Source of the DNA: Hevea brasiliensis | Taxonomy: Eukaryota > Streptophyta > Magnoliopsida > Malpighiales > Euphorbiaceae | Length of the DNA stretch: 64,000 bases | NCBI RefSeq assembly: GCF_030052815.1 | Contig: NC_079493.1 | Coordinates: 126,793,894-126,857,893, forward strand | Direction: 5' to 3' | Shown here: one piece after another, positions 1-10,327 of the stretch | Layout: the number at the start of each line of letters is the position of its first letter | Position numbering within the stretch: position 1 is the first letter of the stretch | Made by a program: the position numbers and the translations under genes | The notes under the pieces: model-generated | Told to the model about the DNA's origin: nothing | Seen by the model: the letters and a program-made list of their open reading frames with translations, nothing else | The model's database searches: none

Positions 1-789
1 CAGAACCGAAGGCAAAGAAAGCTAAGAAAGAGAAGAAAAGCAACAATCCAAACAAGCCTAAACGCCCTCCCACTGCCTTCTTTATATTTATGTATGTGCC
101 TAACTCTTTATGCGAGCATGTTTCACAATATAATGGATGCACTTGATATGAGACATTAAGATTAACACGTTACTGATATTTATCAGGGATGAATTTAGAA
201 AAGCCTTCAAGGAAGCAAATCCAGACAATAAGGATGTTAAAAAGGTAGATGATATAGAGTTTTATATGCATTTAACTGTTGTATGGGGTTTTTAGTGGTT
301 GTATTTTAGTGTGCCTATTTCATTCTGTTTGCATTTGGGTTGCTGTGTTCATAATGCTTTTAATTGGATATAGGTTTCAAAGGAAGCGGGTGAAAAATGG
401 AAGTCTATGACTGATGAAGTGAGTTCAGTTTATTCTTATTACTACAATTTGTTCATTTGGAAGTTTTTCAATAAAATCAATTGTTTTTAATCCTTTTGTT
501 TTGATCTATTTCAGGAGAAGAAGCCATATGTGGATAAGGCTGCTGAGCGTAAGGCTGAGTATGACAAAGCCATGGAAGCTAACAATGCTGAAAATGAAGA
601 TGTGAGATTCTCTTAAAAATTACTATTGGAAGTTTAAGTTTTGTTTATTTGATTTCTTGAATTTGTTATTCTGGGACTGCAGTTTAAGAAGTTGCATGTT
701 TCTTTATGTTTGTCCAGGATCAGGATGAAGGGGGCTCAGAGAAGGAAGATGCTAAGCAGGAAGTACAAGACATATTGGATGAGGAGTGA
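1..789 (+). CDS. HMGB: HMGB-type high-mobility-group box protein, 3' part (5' end outside window)
   Basis: Small nuclear non-histone chromatin protein that binds and bends DNA through one HMG box. Five exons are seen: 1-91, 187-244, 374-418, 515-601 and 718-789. All introns are GT-AG and the joined frame is open to TGA at 787-789. Exon 1 gives a lysine-rich basic stretch followed by the start of the HMG box (KRPPTAFFIF). Exons 2-4 give the rest of the box (FRKAFKEANPDNK, EAGEKWKSMTDEEK, the AEYDKAMEA helix). Exon 5 gives the short acidic tail (EDAKQEVQDILDEE) typical of plant HMGB proteins. The start codon and N-terminus lie left of the window. A decayed copy of the last exon is present near 9536. 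Which HMGB paralogue it is cannot be told from this part. Confidence 0.95.
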
Positions 790-2370
790 CATAGTTTGAA
801 GACTTTTAAATGTTTTATTTTGTGGGAATGACCCCCTAGATGATTGTAAATTTTAGGATCTGCTTTGGTGAACGAGTAACATTAGATGTTTCAATATTGT
901 CAAGAGCAATATGGTCTCTAAATTTCTGTACTCTTTGGCATTGTAGACTTGCTTGGATCATACCTTGCTATCTTGTTTTGACTGATTCTCAATTTCATTC
1001 TGAGTTGGTGATTACGTGTTCCATTTGACTATCAGTCATTGAGCCACTCAATCAATGACATAGGCAGGCGTGGCTGTTTTCGTGGGATTGCAATAATTTC
1101 ATTTTAAGATTTGAATGTTAAATATTGTCTGTCATGAATTGTGCCTGGCAATATTTATATTATACTTACCATACGCGAATTTATGTCATAAACTGGACAT
1201 ACTAACAATAAATATCTGAAGCAAGTGGAAACATTATTGGCGATGAATTAGTTTTTGATGTGTAGTATGGAATTGATCCTTGATTGATGCCGAGGCATGC
1301 AGAGATGCCTTCCCAGCTTTACTCTTGTCACAAAAGCCATGCATCTTCCATAAATGAAACACCCCCAGGACAGGAACCAGCAAATTCATGATGCTAATGA
1401 AACTTTGTGCGAGCGCATGCTGACATATTTGCATCTCTAGCTGAGGATACTGATGAACTACTCTGGTCGTATTATTGGGTAGGAATCTTTGTTTGGGGGG
1501 CGGCGGCTAGGCTCAAGAAACTTCAGTGCAATGTCACTTCATCTTTGCTGACAACTATATTTTGTTCCCATAAATTGTCTTCCACTCAATGGTTCATAAA
1601 TTTTCTCAAGTTTTGCATGCTTGATGTCCCTGCCTTTTTTTCACTTGCTGATGTATTCGTGGAGAAGCCCTGGAGTTGTTTCTGTCTAATGTTGTCAGAT
1701 ATGTAACTTTAAGCTGCTATTTGTGCGAGTTTTCTCAATATTTCCTTGCAGTAACTGAATAATTCTTTAGGATCCTGCTAAGAGAGGCAGTTTCTGTTTT
1801 CCATAACAGAAAAGAGACGAGCTTGTGTTGATTTTCTTTAAGGCAGTTGGATATCTTGAATTTCTCTAATCCAGCATGTTCTCCATCAGTTTACTCCAGA
1901 ACTCAGGTTCACTGACATTCAAAATACCAACTTGGCCCTAAAGTGCTAAGTTGACTGTTGACCCGCTATCGTCCTATCACAGTCCCATCTCTCACCGACG
2001 CTTTTAGTTGGTCTTGGTCTCTTGACCTGCTGCAATCCAGGTACTTCACCACCCGCCGCGATCTCTCTCCTAACCCTCACCGTCACACATCGCTCCACTC
2101 ACTCGGCGCTGCTTTGATGTCACGAGCCTCATCTCTCACCAACTCTCATGGTTTCTCTCGAATCTCTTCATAGCTTCCCCAAGGTAGTCTTGGTGATTTG
2201 GCTTTACAGTTTGCAGTCCTGTTGGTCTTTTGTTGTGGATGCCATGATATAGTATATCCCAACGAACTGTTCTTTTTTTGGTGATGATAAACTCAGATTT
2301 TGACGTGGTGAAAAGGCGATTTTGTCGTTCCAGATAGAAGGTAGGTTTAGGGTTTGGCGGTGGGGAGAGA
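790..2370. other. HMGB 3' flank and intergenic DNA
   Basis: Begins with the HMGB 3' untranslated region. Bases about 790-1150 are repeated in diverged form at about 9608-9940, so this stretch belongs to a segmental duplication. Short open frames here (for example 1407-1706 and 1958-2173) have no recognisable protein features. No RNA gene or transposon was seen. Confidence 0.6.
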
Positions 2371-3069
2371 TGTGGAGGACGCTGGGCTAGAGAAAAGGAA
2401 GGCATCCTCTGATTATAATATCAGAGATGATTACGATTCGAGCATGAACATTGATACTGCTCTCCATTACATAAGATAAGAAACTTCAGGATGTCTTGGG
2501 GTGCTTTCAGAAAGATTTTGAAGGTGGTGTTTCAGCTGAGAATTTGAGGCCAAGTTTGGTGGTTATTGTTCATTGTTGACTGGTTATCATGAATCTCCAG
2601 ATTTGTCTTCCCCAAGGACTCCACAAAAAGGCCAACAGTTTAATGCATTTAGATCAAGCAATTTGCAAGAGGAGTTAGACAGCGTACTTGAAGGAAGGGA
2701 TTCTTGTTCTAACCATAACTACAATAATGGTGATTATGATGCGAACATGTACCCTATAACAGCTATGTCTGATATAGATAAGAAACTTCAGGGTCTTGGG
2801 TGCTTTTGGAAATATTTTGAAGGTGATGTTTCAGCAGATAATTTGGGGGCCAAGTTTGGCGGTTATGGTTCATTTTGTACGGGTTATCAAGAGTCTCCAG
2901 ATTTGTCTCCCCCATGGACTTCACGAAAAGACCAACAGTGCAATGCATTTAGGTCAAACAATTTGAGAGCGGAGCTAGACACTAAACTTGAAGAAAGGGA
3001 GGCTTGCTCTGACCATAACTATAATAATGGTGATTATGATGCGAGCATGGACCCTTTAACAGCTATGTC
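2371..3069 (+). pseudogene. CW-type zinc-finger-like N-terminal repeats, units 1-2 and start of unit 3
   Basis: A unit of about 300 bp is repeated in tandem: unit 1 about 2371-2683, unit 2 about 2684-2983, and unit 3 from about 2984, cut at 3069 by a copia insertion. Each unit translates to a variant of an acidic ACS-H-NYNN-YDASMDP block, a KLQ-LG-F-K-FEG block, the motif NLGAKFGGYGSF, then a Y-SPDLSPPRTP block. From memory this matches the extreme N-terminus of plant CW-type zinc-finger (CWZF) proteins, where the block occurs once. Unit 1 has stops and a frameshift; unit 2 is open inside the frame 2573-3121. The CW zinc finger itself is absent, so this is a gene fragment amplified in tandem rather than a working gene. 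Confidence 0.7.
3065..3069. repeat. Target-site duplication (left) of copia element 1
   Basis: The 5 bp atgtc directly precede the 5' LTR. The identical atgtc at 7921-7925 directly follows the 3' LTR. Host sequence on the two sides joins in register with the other repeat units. Confidence 0.93.
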
Positions 3070-3289
3070 TGTTGGAAAGCAAAGAACAATTCCAGATTTT
3101 TTGGAGTCAAATTTTCATTGATTATGTTCAGAATCTGCTCCTAAAATCAAGTATGTACAAATCAAACTTCAAGAATCACGTTGTATATTTTTAGTAGTTT
3201 TATTCCTGTATATTGTAAATGCATTGTAAACATTTCGAGATAGCCAGAGAGAATAAAAAATAGAATTTCTTAAAGCTCTTCTACTTTCA
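3070..3289 (+). repeat. 5' LTR of copia-1
   Basis: 220 bp, starts TGTTGGAAAG and ends TTCA, matching 7701-7920 along its full length. It starts with TG and ends with CA as expected for an LTR. Confidence 0.95.
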
Positions 3290-3302
3290 TGGTATAAAAG
3301 CT
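3290..3302 (+). promoter_or_regulatory. Primer-binding site of copia-1 (initiator tRNA-Met type, mutated)
   Basis: Directly after the LTR, tggtataaaagct resembles the common TGGTATCAGAGC site complementary to the 3' end of initiator tRNA-Met, with two changes. Confidence 0.75.
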
Positions 3303-3361
3303 AGGCTATCTGGCTAGCATTATTCATCATTTTTCATTATTTTTCTGCTTCTCCCAAGGAG

Positions 3362-4337
3362 ATGGCTGAGCTTACCCCTGAGTTTGAAAACTCTGCAGAA
3401 TCTACCACAATACAGACCACCACTCTTCCACGAACCCATCAAACTTCAGAAATCACTCCTCTACAAATCACCTAACATAAATTGAATGGATCAAATTTTT
3501 CATGAATTGTTCCAATCAGTCTTACTTGTGATTAAAGGGAAAGGGATGACTGGATATCTCAATGGCGAGATTGCGCAACCAGCAAGCACTGATGCTCATT
3601 ACAAGAAGTGGGAGGCAGAAAATTCTATTGTAATGGCATGGTTGATTAATTCTATGGAACCAAAAATTGGAAGAACTTATTTGTTCTACAAAACTGCTCA
3701 TGAAATCTGGAAGGCAATTCGGGAGATGTACTTTGATTTTGAAAACACATCTCAATGCTTTGAGATACGATCCACTATTTGCAATACTCGACAAGGGACA
3801 AGGTCAGTAACCGAGTATTACAATATTCTCATTGAGTTATGGCAGGAAATGGATCTTTTTTATGAAACTACTTGGAACTGCCCTGATGATGGAGTGCTCT
3901 ACAACAAGATTCTTGAAAAGGATCGAGTGTTTGATTTTCTTCAAGGACTGAACCAAGATTTGGATGAAGTTAGGGGAAGAATACTTGGCACCAAACCTCT
4001 TCCATCTATTCGAGAAGTATTTGCTGAAGTTAGACGTGAAGAAAGTCAGAAGAGAGTTATGCTTCACAGTTCCCCTAATTCCAACAGTCAAGATAGTTCT
4101 GCTTTCCTAACAAATCGAGTCACCTCAACCAACAACAACAATAAAAAATCCAAAGACAATAAATTGTGGTGTGATCATTGCAATAAGCCATATCATACAA
4201 AAGAGACGTGCTGGGAGATCCATGGAAAGCCAGCAAACTGGAAACCACGAAGTCAGCGAACGTCAGCATATGCAGCACAGTCTTCCACAGAAATCCAAAG
4301 AACCAACTCTTCCATGCAATTCTCAGCTGAACAATAA
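3362..4337 (+). pseudogene. gag of copia-1 with CCHC zinc knuckle, frameshifted
   Basis: The nucleocapsid precursor would start at the ATG at 3362. That frame meets TAA at 3473 and shifts near 3500, and the main open part is 3486-4337. It shows the copia gag (UBN2-type) region with WLINSMEPKIGRTYLF and WKAIREMYFD segments. A zinc knuckle with spacing C-x2-C-x4-H-x4-C (CDHCNKPYHTKETC, about 4171-4212) binds RNA in this family. A TAA ends the frame at 4335-4337, and the protease continues in another frame from about 4344. Confidence 0.9.
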
Positions 4338-4343
4338 GAAGTA

Positions 4344-4766
4344 TTGAGGAACCTATTGCGGCCATCTCAACCATCCAAAGACTCTGAAGTTGGTCAATCC
4401 ACTTCTATGGCAACTATCGCTCAACGAGGTAACATCCAAGCATTTCTTATTTCTAAAAATGATAATTGTAAGGAATGGATTATTGACACTGGTGCCTCAG
4501 ACCATATGACCGGTTCTTCAAAAATTTTGATGGAATATAAAAAATGTAATGGTAACATTAACGTTATAGTGGCTGATGGAAAAACATCTCCCGTTGCTGG
4601 TATGGGAAGGGTATCATATAGTGACTTAAAGTTACATTCAATCCTTTATGAACCTGGTTTACAATATAATCTCATATCTGTTAGTAGGATCACTAAAGAT
4701 CTAAATTGTTCAGTAACCTTCTTTCCTGCCCATTGTGAATTTCAGGATCTGTCTTGGGGAAGATGA
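4344..4766 (+). pseudogene. Protease region of copia-1
   Basis: Aspartic protease region with the catalytic motif DTGASDHMTG (about 4486-4515) and the downstream LISVSRITKDL block usual in copia Pol. The frame is lost at about 4766, where the GAG-pre-integrase part begins in another frame. Confidence 0.88.
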
Positions 4767-5625
4767 TTGGCAATGCTGAGGAACGAAATGGTCTTTATTA
4801 CTTCACCGGTTCTCCTTTGAAGTCTAGTATTCGCGAAATATTTTCCTTGTCCACTATTTCCAACTCTGATGTGCTATGGCATCCTAGTTTTCATTATCTA
4901 AAAAACTTATATCCAAAGTTGTTGGTCAATAAAGATCCCTCTTTGTTCTAGTGTGAGTCTTGTATCTATGCAAAACAACCAAGGAATAATTATCCTGGTC
5001 ATTCCTACCAATCTTCAAAAACTTTTCATCTTATCCACAGTGATATTTGGGGGCCAGCAAGATCCTCTAATATCACAGGATCAAGATGGTTCATTACTTT
5101 CATTGATGACCACACTCGTGTATGTTGGGTGTATCTTTTAAAAGACAAATCTGAAGCAGAGTCCATTTTCAAACAATTTCACAAAATGGTCAAAAATCTG
5201 TTCCAATCATTTATTCAAATTCTTAGAACAGATAATGGGAAAGAATATTTTACACATGATCTTAAGGATTATTTTGTTGAGTATGGTATTTTTCATCAAA
5301 CCTCATGTGCTTATACTCCTCAGCAAAATGAGTAGCCGAAAGAAAAAATAGTCATCTTTTAGAAGTTGCACGTTCCCTTATGTTTACCTCTAATGTCCCA
5401 CATTGTTTTTGGGGAGAGGCTCTATTAACTTCTGCATACCTCATTAATCAGCTTCCTTCAAAAACTCTTCACTTTCTCACTCCTTTACATTGTTTACAAA
5501 AATATTTCCCTCATGTCCGTATCTTAAATTCATTGTCCCCTTGAGTTTTTGGTTGTACGGTTTATGTTCATAACACAAATCCAAACTATGGGAAACTAGA
5601 CCCAAAAGCCATCAAATGTATTTTT
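4754..5625 (+). pseudogene. Integrase region of copia-1, multiply broken
   Basis: Starts with a GAG-pre-integrase segment (LWHPSFHYLKNLYP, a changed LWH-RLGH zinc-binding motif). It continues into the DDE integrase core: HLIHSDIWGP, FIDDHTR and LRTDNGKEY are readable in successive frames. After a stop at 5332-5334 the frame goes on with AERKNSHLLEVARSL and the PSKTLHFLTP region. Stops and shifts make it non-functional. Confidence 0.85.
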
Positions 5626-7000
5626 TTGGGTTATTCATCTACACAAAAAGGTTACAAGTGTTATTGTCCCTCTTTTAAAAGATTTATAGTCTCATATGAT
5701 GAAACCTTTCTTGAGCATCAAAGTTTCTATCCTAATGCTTCTCTTCAAGGGGAGAAATTAAGTGAAGAAAATCATTGGGATCCATCTATTTCTCTTCCTA
5801 TTTCTCTCCCAGCAGCTCCTCCACTGGTACCTTCTCAAACTCAAACATCTTCAAATCAGTTTGAGTCAACTCAGGAAATAGATCAAGGGGGAGAACCAGA
5901 TCTGGATGAAACTAGTAGACCACAAGTTTCTCTTCAAAACCAAGCTTTGGAACCGGAGGCAAATCCTTCAACTAAAGTTCCACCACAAGAAGGTAATGTT
6001 TCAATTGATGATTTTAATGTTCCTATTACTATTAGAAAAGGAGTAAGATCTGTAAAACCTAGTACTAAGTACCCAATAGAAGATTATCTCTCTTTTTGCA
6101 AGCTGTCACAGAGTTATAAAGCATGTATTTCAAAAATTGATGGTAAAAATGTTCCCACAAACATCCAAGATGCTCTTAGTGATCCGAAATGGAAAGCTGC
6201 TGTAATGGAAGAAATGAAAGCAATGGAAGATAATAAAACATGGGAATTAGTCAATCTTCCTAAAGAAAAGAAGCTAATCGGATGCAAATGGATTTTTTCT
6301 GTTAAACAGAAGTCAAATGGACAGATTGAAAGATATAAGGCAAGGTTGGTTGCCCGAGGGTACACTCAAACTTATGGCATTGACTATGAAGAAACATTTG
6401 CACCTGTAGCAAAATTGGATTCTATTTGAGTTTTGTTATCTCTTGCAGCCAATCTTGATTGGGAGTTGTACCAGATGGACGTCAAGAATGCCTTTCTTAA
6501 TGGTGATCTGGAGAAAGAAGTTTTCATGAAATTACCTCCTGGATTTGAAAGAGATGAAGAACCAGGTATCGTTTGCAAGTTAAAAAAAATCAATCTATGG
6601 GTTGAAACAATCCCCTTGAGTCTGGTTCACTCGGTTTAGCAGTGCTATGATCAGGTTTGGCTACAAGCAAGGGCAAGTTGAACACACCTTGTTTGTAAAG
6701 CAAGCAGATGATGGCAGAAAATCAATTCTAATAGTTTATGTTAATGATATAGTAATAACTGGAGATGATACTCAAGAGATTAATAAAAAGCTCAAGAGAT
6801 GCCTACAAGCTGAATTTCAGGTTAAAGATCTTGGGAAGCTACAATACTTCCTTGGAATGGAAATTGCGAGGAGTAAACATGGTATTTTTATTTGTCAAAG
6901 GAAATATATTCTTGATCTCCTAAAGGAAATTGGAAAACTTGGGTGCAAACCTGCCTGAACTCCTCTTGCGCGAAATTGGAGACACAAGCTAACTGATAAT
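5626..7000 (+). pseudogene. Reverse transcriptase region of copia-1
   Basis: Contains the standard copia RT order: WKAAVMEEMKAMEDNKTWELV, GCKWIFSVK, YKARLVARGYTQ, then QMDVKNAFLNG and the catalytic box. The box reads YVNDI (6737-6751), that is Asn for the first catalytic Asp. A TGA at 6427-6429 and frameshifts near 6590-6650 and at 6956 break it. Confidence 0.9.
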
Positions 7001-7009
7001 GATCCTCCA

Positions 7010-7690
7010 GTGGACATGAAGATGTATCAACAATTGGTAGGGAAGCTAATATATTTGTCACTTACAAGACTGGATATAGCTTATAGTGTAAGTGTTGTGA
7101 GTCAATTTATGCACTCTCCTACAAAGAGACACCTTGAAGCACTAAATCAAATTCTGATGTATCTAAAAGGAACAACAGGAAAAGGTCTGTTTTTTAAGAA
7201 GAATGAACGAAGAGATGTTGAAGGATTTGCAGATTCAGATTGGGCAGGTTCAACTGACACAAAGTCTACTACTGGGTATTGTACTAAAATATGGGGAAAT
7301 GTAGTGACATGGAGGAGCAAAAAGCAAACTGTGGTGGCAAGAAGCAGTGCAGAAGCAGAATAGAGAGCAATTGCTCAAGGGATTTGTGAATTAATTTGGA
7401 TAGAAAGATTGCTAACAGAATTGGGGATTCCTATAGAAGGTCTAATAAAGTTATACAGTGATAGTAAATCTGCTATAGGCATTGTTAAAAATCCTATTCA
7501 ACATGATAGAATGAAACATGTGAGGATTGATAGGAATTTCATTAAATTAGAAATTGAGAAAGGTTCAATTAGCTTACAATATATTGCCACGAAACTACAA
7601 GAAGCAAATGTACTAACAAAGGCATTGCTGAAATCAAGTTTCAAGTCTAATATAGGCAAACTGGGAATGATTGATATCTATTCACAAGTT
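7010..7690 (+). pseudogene. RNase H region of copia-1
   Basis: YQQLVGKLIYLSLTRLDIAY leads into the RNase H domain, with FADSDWAGSTDTKSTTGYC, SSAEAE and, after a TAG at 7361-7363, YSDSKSAIGIVKNPIQHDR and HVRIDRNFI. The end (7692) lies against the purine tract. Confidence 0.9.
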
Positions 7691-7700
7691 TGAGGGGGAG

Positions 7701-7920
7701 TGTTGGAAAGGAAAGAAAAATCCCAGATTTTTTAGAGTCAAATTTTGATTGATTATGTTCAGAATCTGCCCTAAAATCAAATCTGTACGAATCAAACTCC
7801 TAGAATCACGTTGTATATTTTTAGTAGTTTTATTCCTATATATTGTAAATGCATTGTAAACATTTTGAGATAGCGAGAGAGAATAAAAAAACAGAATTTC
7901 TTAAAGCTCTTCTACTTTCA
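7701..7920 (+). repeat. 3' LTR of copia-1
   Basis: 220 bp, paired with 3070-3289. It is preceded by the polypurine tract tgagggggag (7691-7700) and followed by target duplication atgtc. Confidence 0.95.
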
Positions 7921-8433
7921 ATGTCTAATATAGATAAGAAACTTCAGGATTTCTTGGGGTGCTTTCGGAAAGATCTTAGGTGGTGTTTCAGCAGATAATT
8001 TGGGGGCCAAGTTTGGTGGTTATGGTTCATTTTTTTACTAGTTATCAAGAGTCCCCAGATTTGTCTCCCCCAAAGGACTCCACGGAAAGACCAACAGTGA
8101 AATGCATTTAGGTCAAACAATTTGCGAATGGAGCTAGACACTAAACTAGAAGAGAGGGAGGCTTGCTCTGACCATAACTATAATAATGGTGATTATGATG
8201 CAAGCATGGACCCTCTAACAGCTATGTCTGATATAGATACGAAACTTCAGTATGTCTTGGGGTGCTTTTGGAACGATTTTGAAGGTGGTGTTTAATTTGG
8301 AGGCCAAGTTTGGTGGTTATAGTTCATTTTTAACTGGTTATCAACAGTCTCCAGATATGTCTCCCCCAAGGACTCTACACAAAGGCCAACAGTACAATGC
8401 ATTTAGATCAAACAATTTGCAAGCGGAGCCAAA
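7921..8433 (+). pseudogene. CW-type zinc-finger-like N-terminal repeats, rest of unit 3 and unit 4
   Basis: Continues the tandem array interrupted at 3069: unit 3 resumes here after the target duplication and runs to about 8144; unit 4 is about 8145-8433. The same blocks can be read (NLGAKFGG, SPDLSPP, NYNNGDYDASMDPLTAMSDID). Small deletions and frameshifts are present, for example after GVSADNLGAKF and in FEGGV. Confidence 0.7.
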
Positions 8434-8815
8434 GAATTTGCAAGTGAAGGCGAAGGCATTAAAAGAGCTCGTTGAATGCAGATCATACATATTCCTCTAT
8501 CAATTGATTTTTGGTCATATCTCCTCTATGTAGTTCTTGGGGATCTGTCAAGTCTCCTCAAACTCAAAATTTGGCAAGTTCACGTGTGCACAGGGATGGT
8601 CATGAGTACTTTAGGCATCAAGATTCTTATGAAACTAGGAGCAAAAGGAATATCTTGTCATGGAACAAGGCTGCTTCTGCAGCTAAACATGATGGTCATG
8701 CAAGGGAAAAGTACGGGCAAAAGTTGAAACTGAAAGTTAAGTACCCAAGGTATGTTCACAAGGCTTCAAAAATCCTCAGTTCCAATAATTCAAGGGTTTC
8801 TGGTGAACAGTAACA
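8434..8815 (+). pseudogene. Unrecognised coding remnant next to the CWZF-like repeats
   Basis: The frame 8511-8813 reads a basic, serine-rich peptide with an EYFRHQDSYETRSKR stretch and a KHDGHAREKYGQKLK stretch. It looks like coding sequence and not random translation, but I do not recognise a family. It follows unit 4 without an intron signal and ends at TAA 8811-8813. It may be a further part of the duplicated gene or a separate gene fragment. Confidence 0.35.
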
Positions 8816-9324
8816 TTATCAATTTACCTCACATCAAGCGTCCGTTGATCAAACGTACAACATTCCATCTCCAAATCTTGTTAAGCAAAAGGATAAATTG
8901 CCACTGGAATCAGTGGAGCTGACGAAGAGTACTGACTATGGAGCTAAATTTTACTTGTTGTCTTATTAGAGTTCCAAATTAGTGAGGTGGCTGGCCAAGA
9001 GTTCCGATTGTGGGTTTAGACTGTCCTTGTCATCCTCTTCTGAGAGTTGCAGCACAAATGCTGTGACTATTGATTTTGATGGTGGTTTTTGTTTTCACTT
9101 ATGAAACAAGCATGCAGTTATTAAATTTTATGTTTAGAGGTAAAGAATAATTTCACTTAGCATGTCTAGATATTCAGTTTAGGATTGCTGTAATATTATT
9201 TTCAAGTCAAAATTGAGAGAGTTAAATTGTTCCAAAGAATATGGGATTTATCTCATTTTAAACATTTTCTTAAAAAAATTGCTAAGATTTAAAAAAAAAA
9301 AGGACTAAGATTGTGAAGGGTTTA

Positions 9325-9720
9325 GATGTGAGATTCTCTTAAAGATTTCTATTGGAAGTTATGTTGTATTAAAAAATAATATTGTGTAGGGTTAGGATGT
9401 GAGATTCTCTTAAAGATTTCTATTGGAAGTTATATTGCATTTTGTTTATTTGATTTATTGAATTTGTTGTTCTAGGATTTTAGTTTAAAGGAGTTGCTTG
9501 TTTTTCTTTTTCTTTTCTTTTTTATGCTTGTTCAGGATCAGGATGAAGGGGGTTCAGGGAAGGAAGGTGCAGAGCAGGAAGTACAAGAAGTGTTGGATGA
9601 AGGGTAGCATAGTTGGAAGAATTTTATATTTTAAATTTTAGGATCTCCTTTAATCATTGGGTAAGATTAGATGTTTTAATACTGTTAAGAGCAATATAAT
9701 AACTAAATTTTTCAGTATCA
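9325..9720 (+). pseudogene. Duplicate of HMGB last intron, last exon and 3' flank
   Basis: Bases 9536-9607 match the 72-bp last exon at 718-789 along its length and encode a similar acidic tail ending in TAG, preceded by ttcag. The start of the preceding intron (gatgtgagattctctt) is present twice, at 9325 and 9396, from a local 71-bp duplication. The 3' flank also matches about 790-960. No HMG-box exons are nearby, so this is a gene fragment left by segmental duplication. Confidence 0.85.
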
Positions 9721-10327
9721 TTTGGCGCGGCAGACTTGCTTGGATCACAGCTTGTTAGCAATCATTTCGGCCTGATCTTCAATTTCTTTCTGAAGTGGTA
9801 ATTGTTGATCTAGGGTACAAATTATTATTGAGCTAGACAATCAATGATATAGGCATGGTTGATTTCATGGGATTGCAATCATATTATTTTAAGATTTGAA
9901 TGTTAAATCTGTTTCTTTAGATTGTCATGATTTGTGCCGGTGACAATTATATGCAAAATGATCATTGGTAATGAACTAGTTCTGTTTCCTGTCTCCATTT
10001 CACAGGACATCTCTTTAGAGATGATTTTTTGTCCTTGTGTATGCTTAGTGCTTACTGATGGTAAATTTCTTCTTACTTTTGCTGCATCACTCTGCTGTAA
10101 TGCAGTGGAAAAAATTAGAGTAAGATGGGCTCTTGAATTGAAATATGTGTCTCTTCAATAATCATGTATTATTGAAATTGGCTACAGAAATTGTAAGCAT
10201 TAGGGAAAAAAAATTTGAATCTTTAACTGTTGCAGAAAACATTAAATGTTACTTCCCTTCCATGTGGCAATGCTCATTTGACACGAGCTTCCCTCCTTTG
10301 GTCAGCGACTCACTGGCCCATTTTTCC
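9721..10327. other. Intergenic DNA between HMGB duplicate and LRR gene
   Basis: Up to about 9940 it still resembles the HMGB 3' flank. Beyond that I see no gene; 10160-10327 should include the 3' untranslated region of the minus-strand LRR gene. Confidence 0.5.

Larger units (their letters stand above)
3070..7920 (+). mobile_element. Ty1/copia LTR retrotransposon, full length but decayed (copia-1)
   Basis: A complete 4851-bp element: 5' LTR 3070-3289, primer site, gag, protease, integrase, reverse transcriptase, RNase H, purine tract 7691-7700 and 3' LTR 7701-7920. The order integrase before RT marks it as Ty1/copia. Several frameshifts and stops break gag-pol, and the RT active site has Asn in place of the first Asp of YVDD, so it cannot be autonomous. 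The two LTRs differ at about 15 of 220 positions by hand count (about 7%), which points to an insertion several million years old under usual plant rates. It sits inside a unit of the CWZF-like tandem repeat. Confidence 0.96.

Noticed and set aside
840..2173. Small ORFs downstream of HMGB.
   Set aside because: They lie in 3' flank sequence and are not maintained in the duplicate near 9610-9940.
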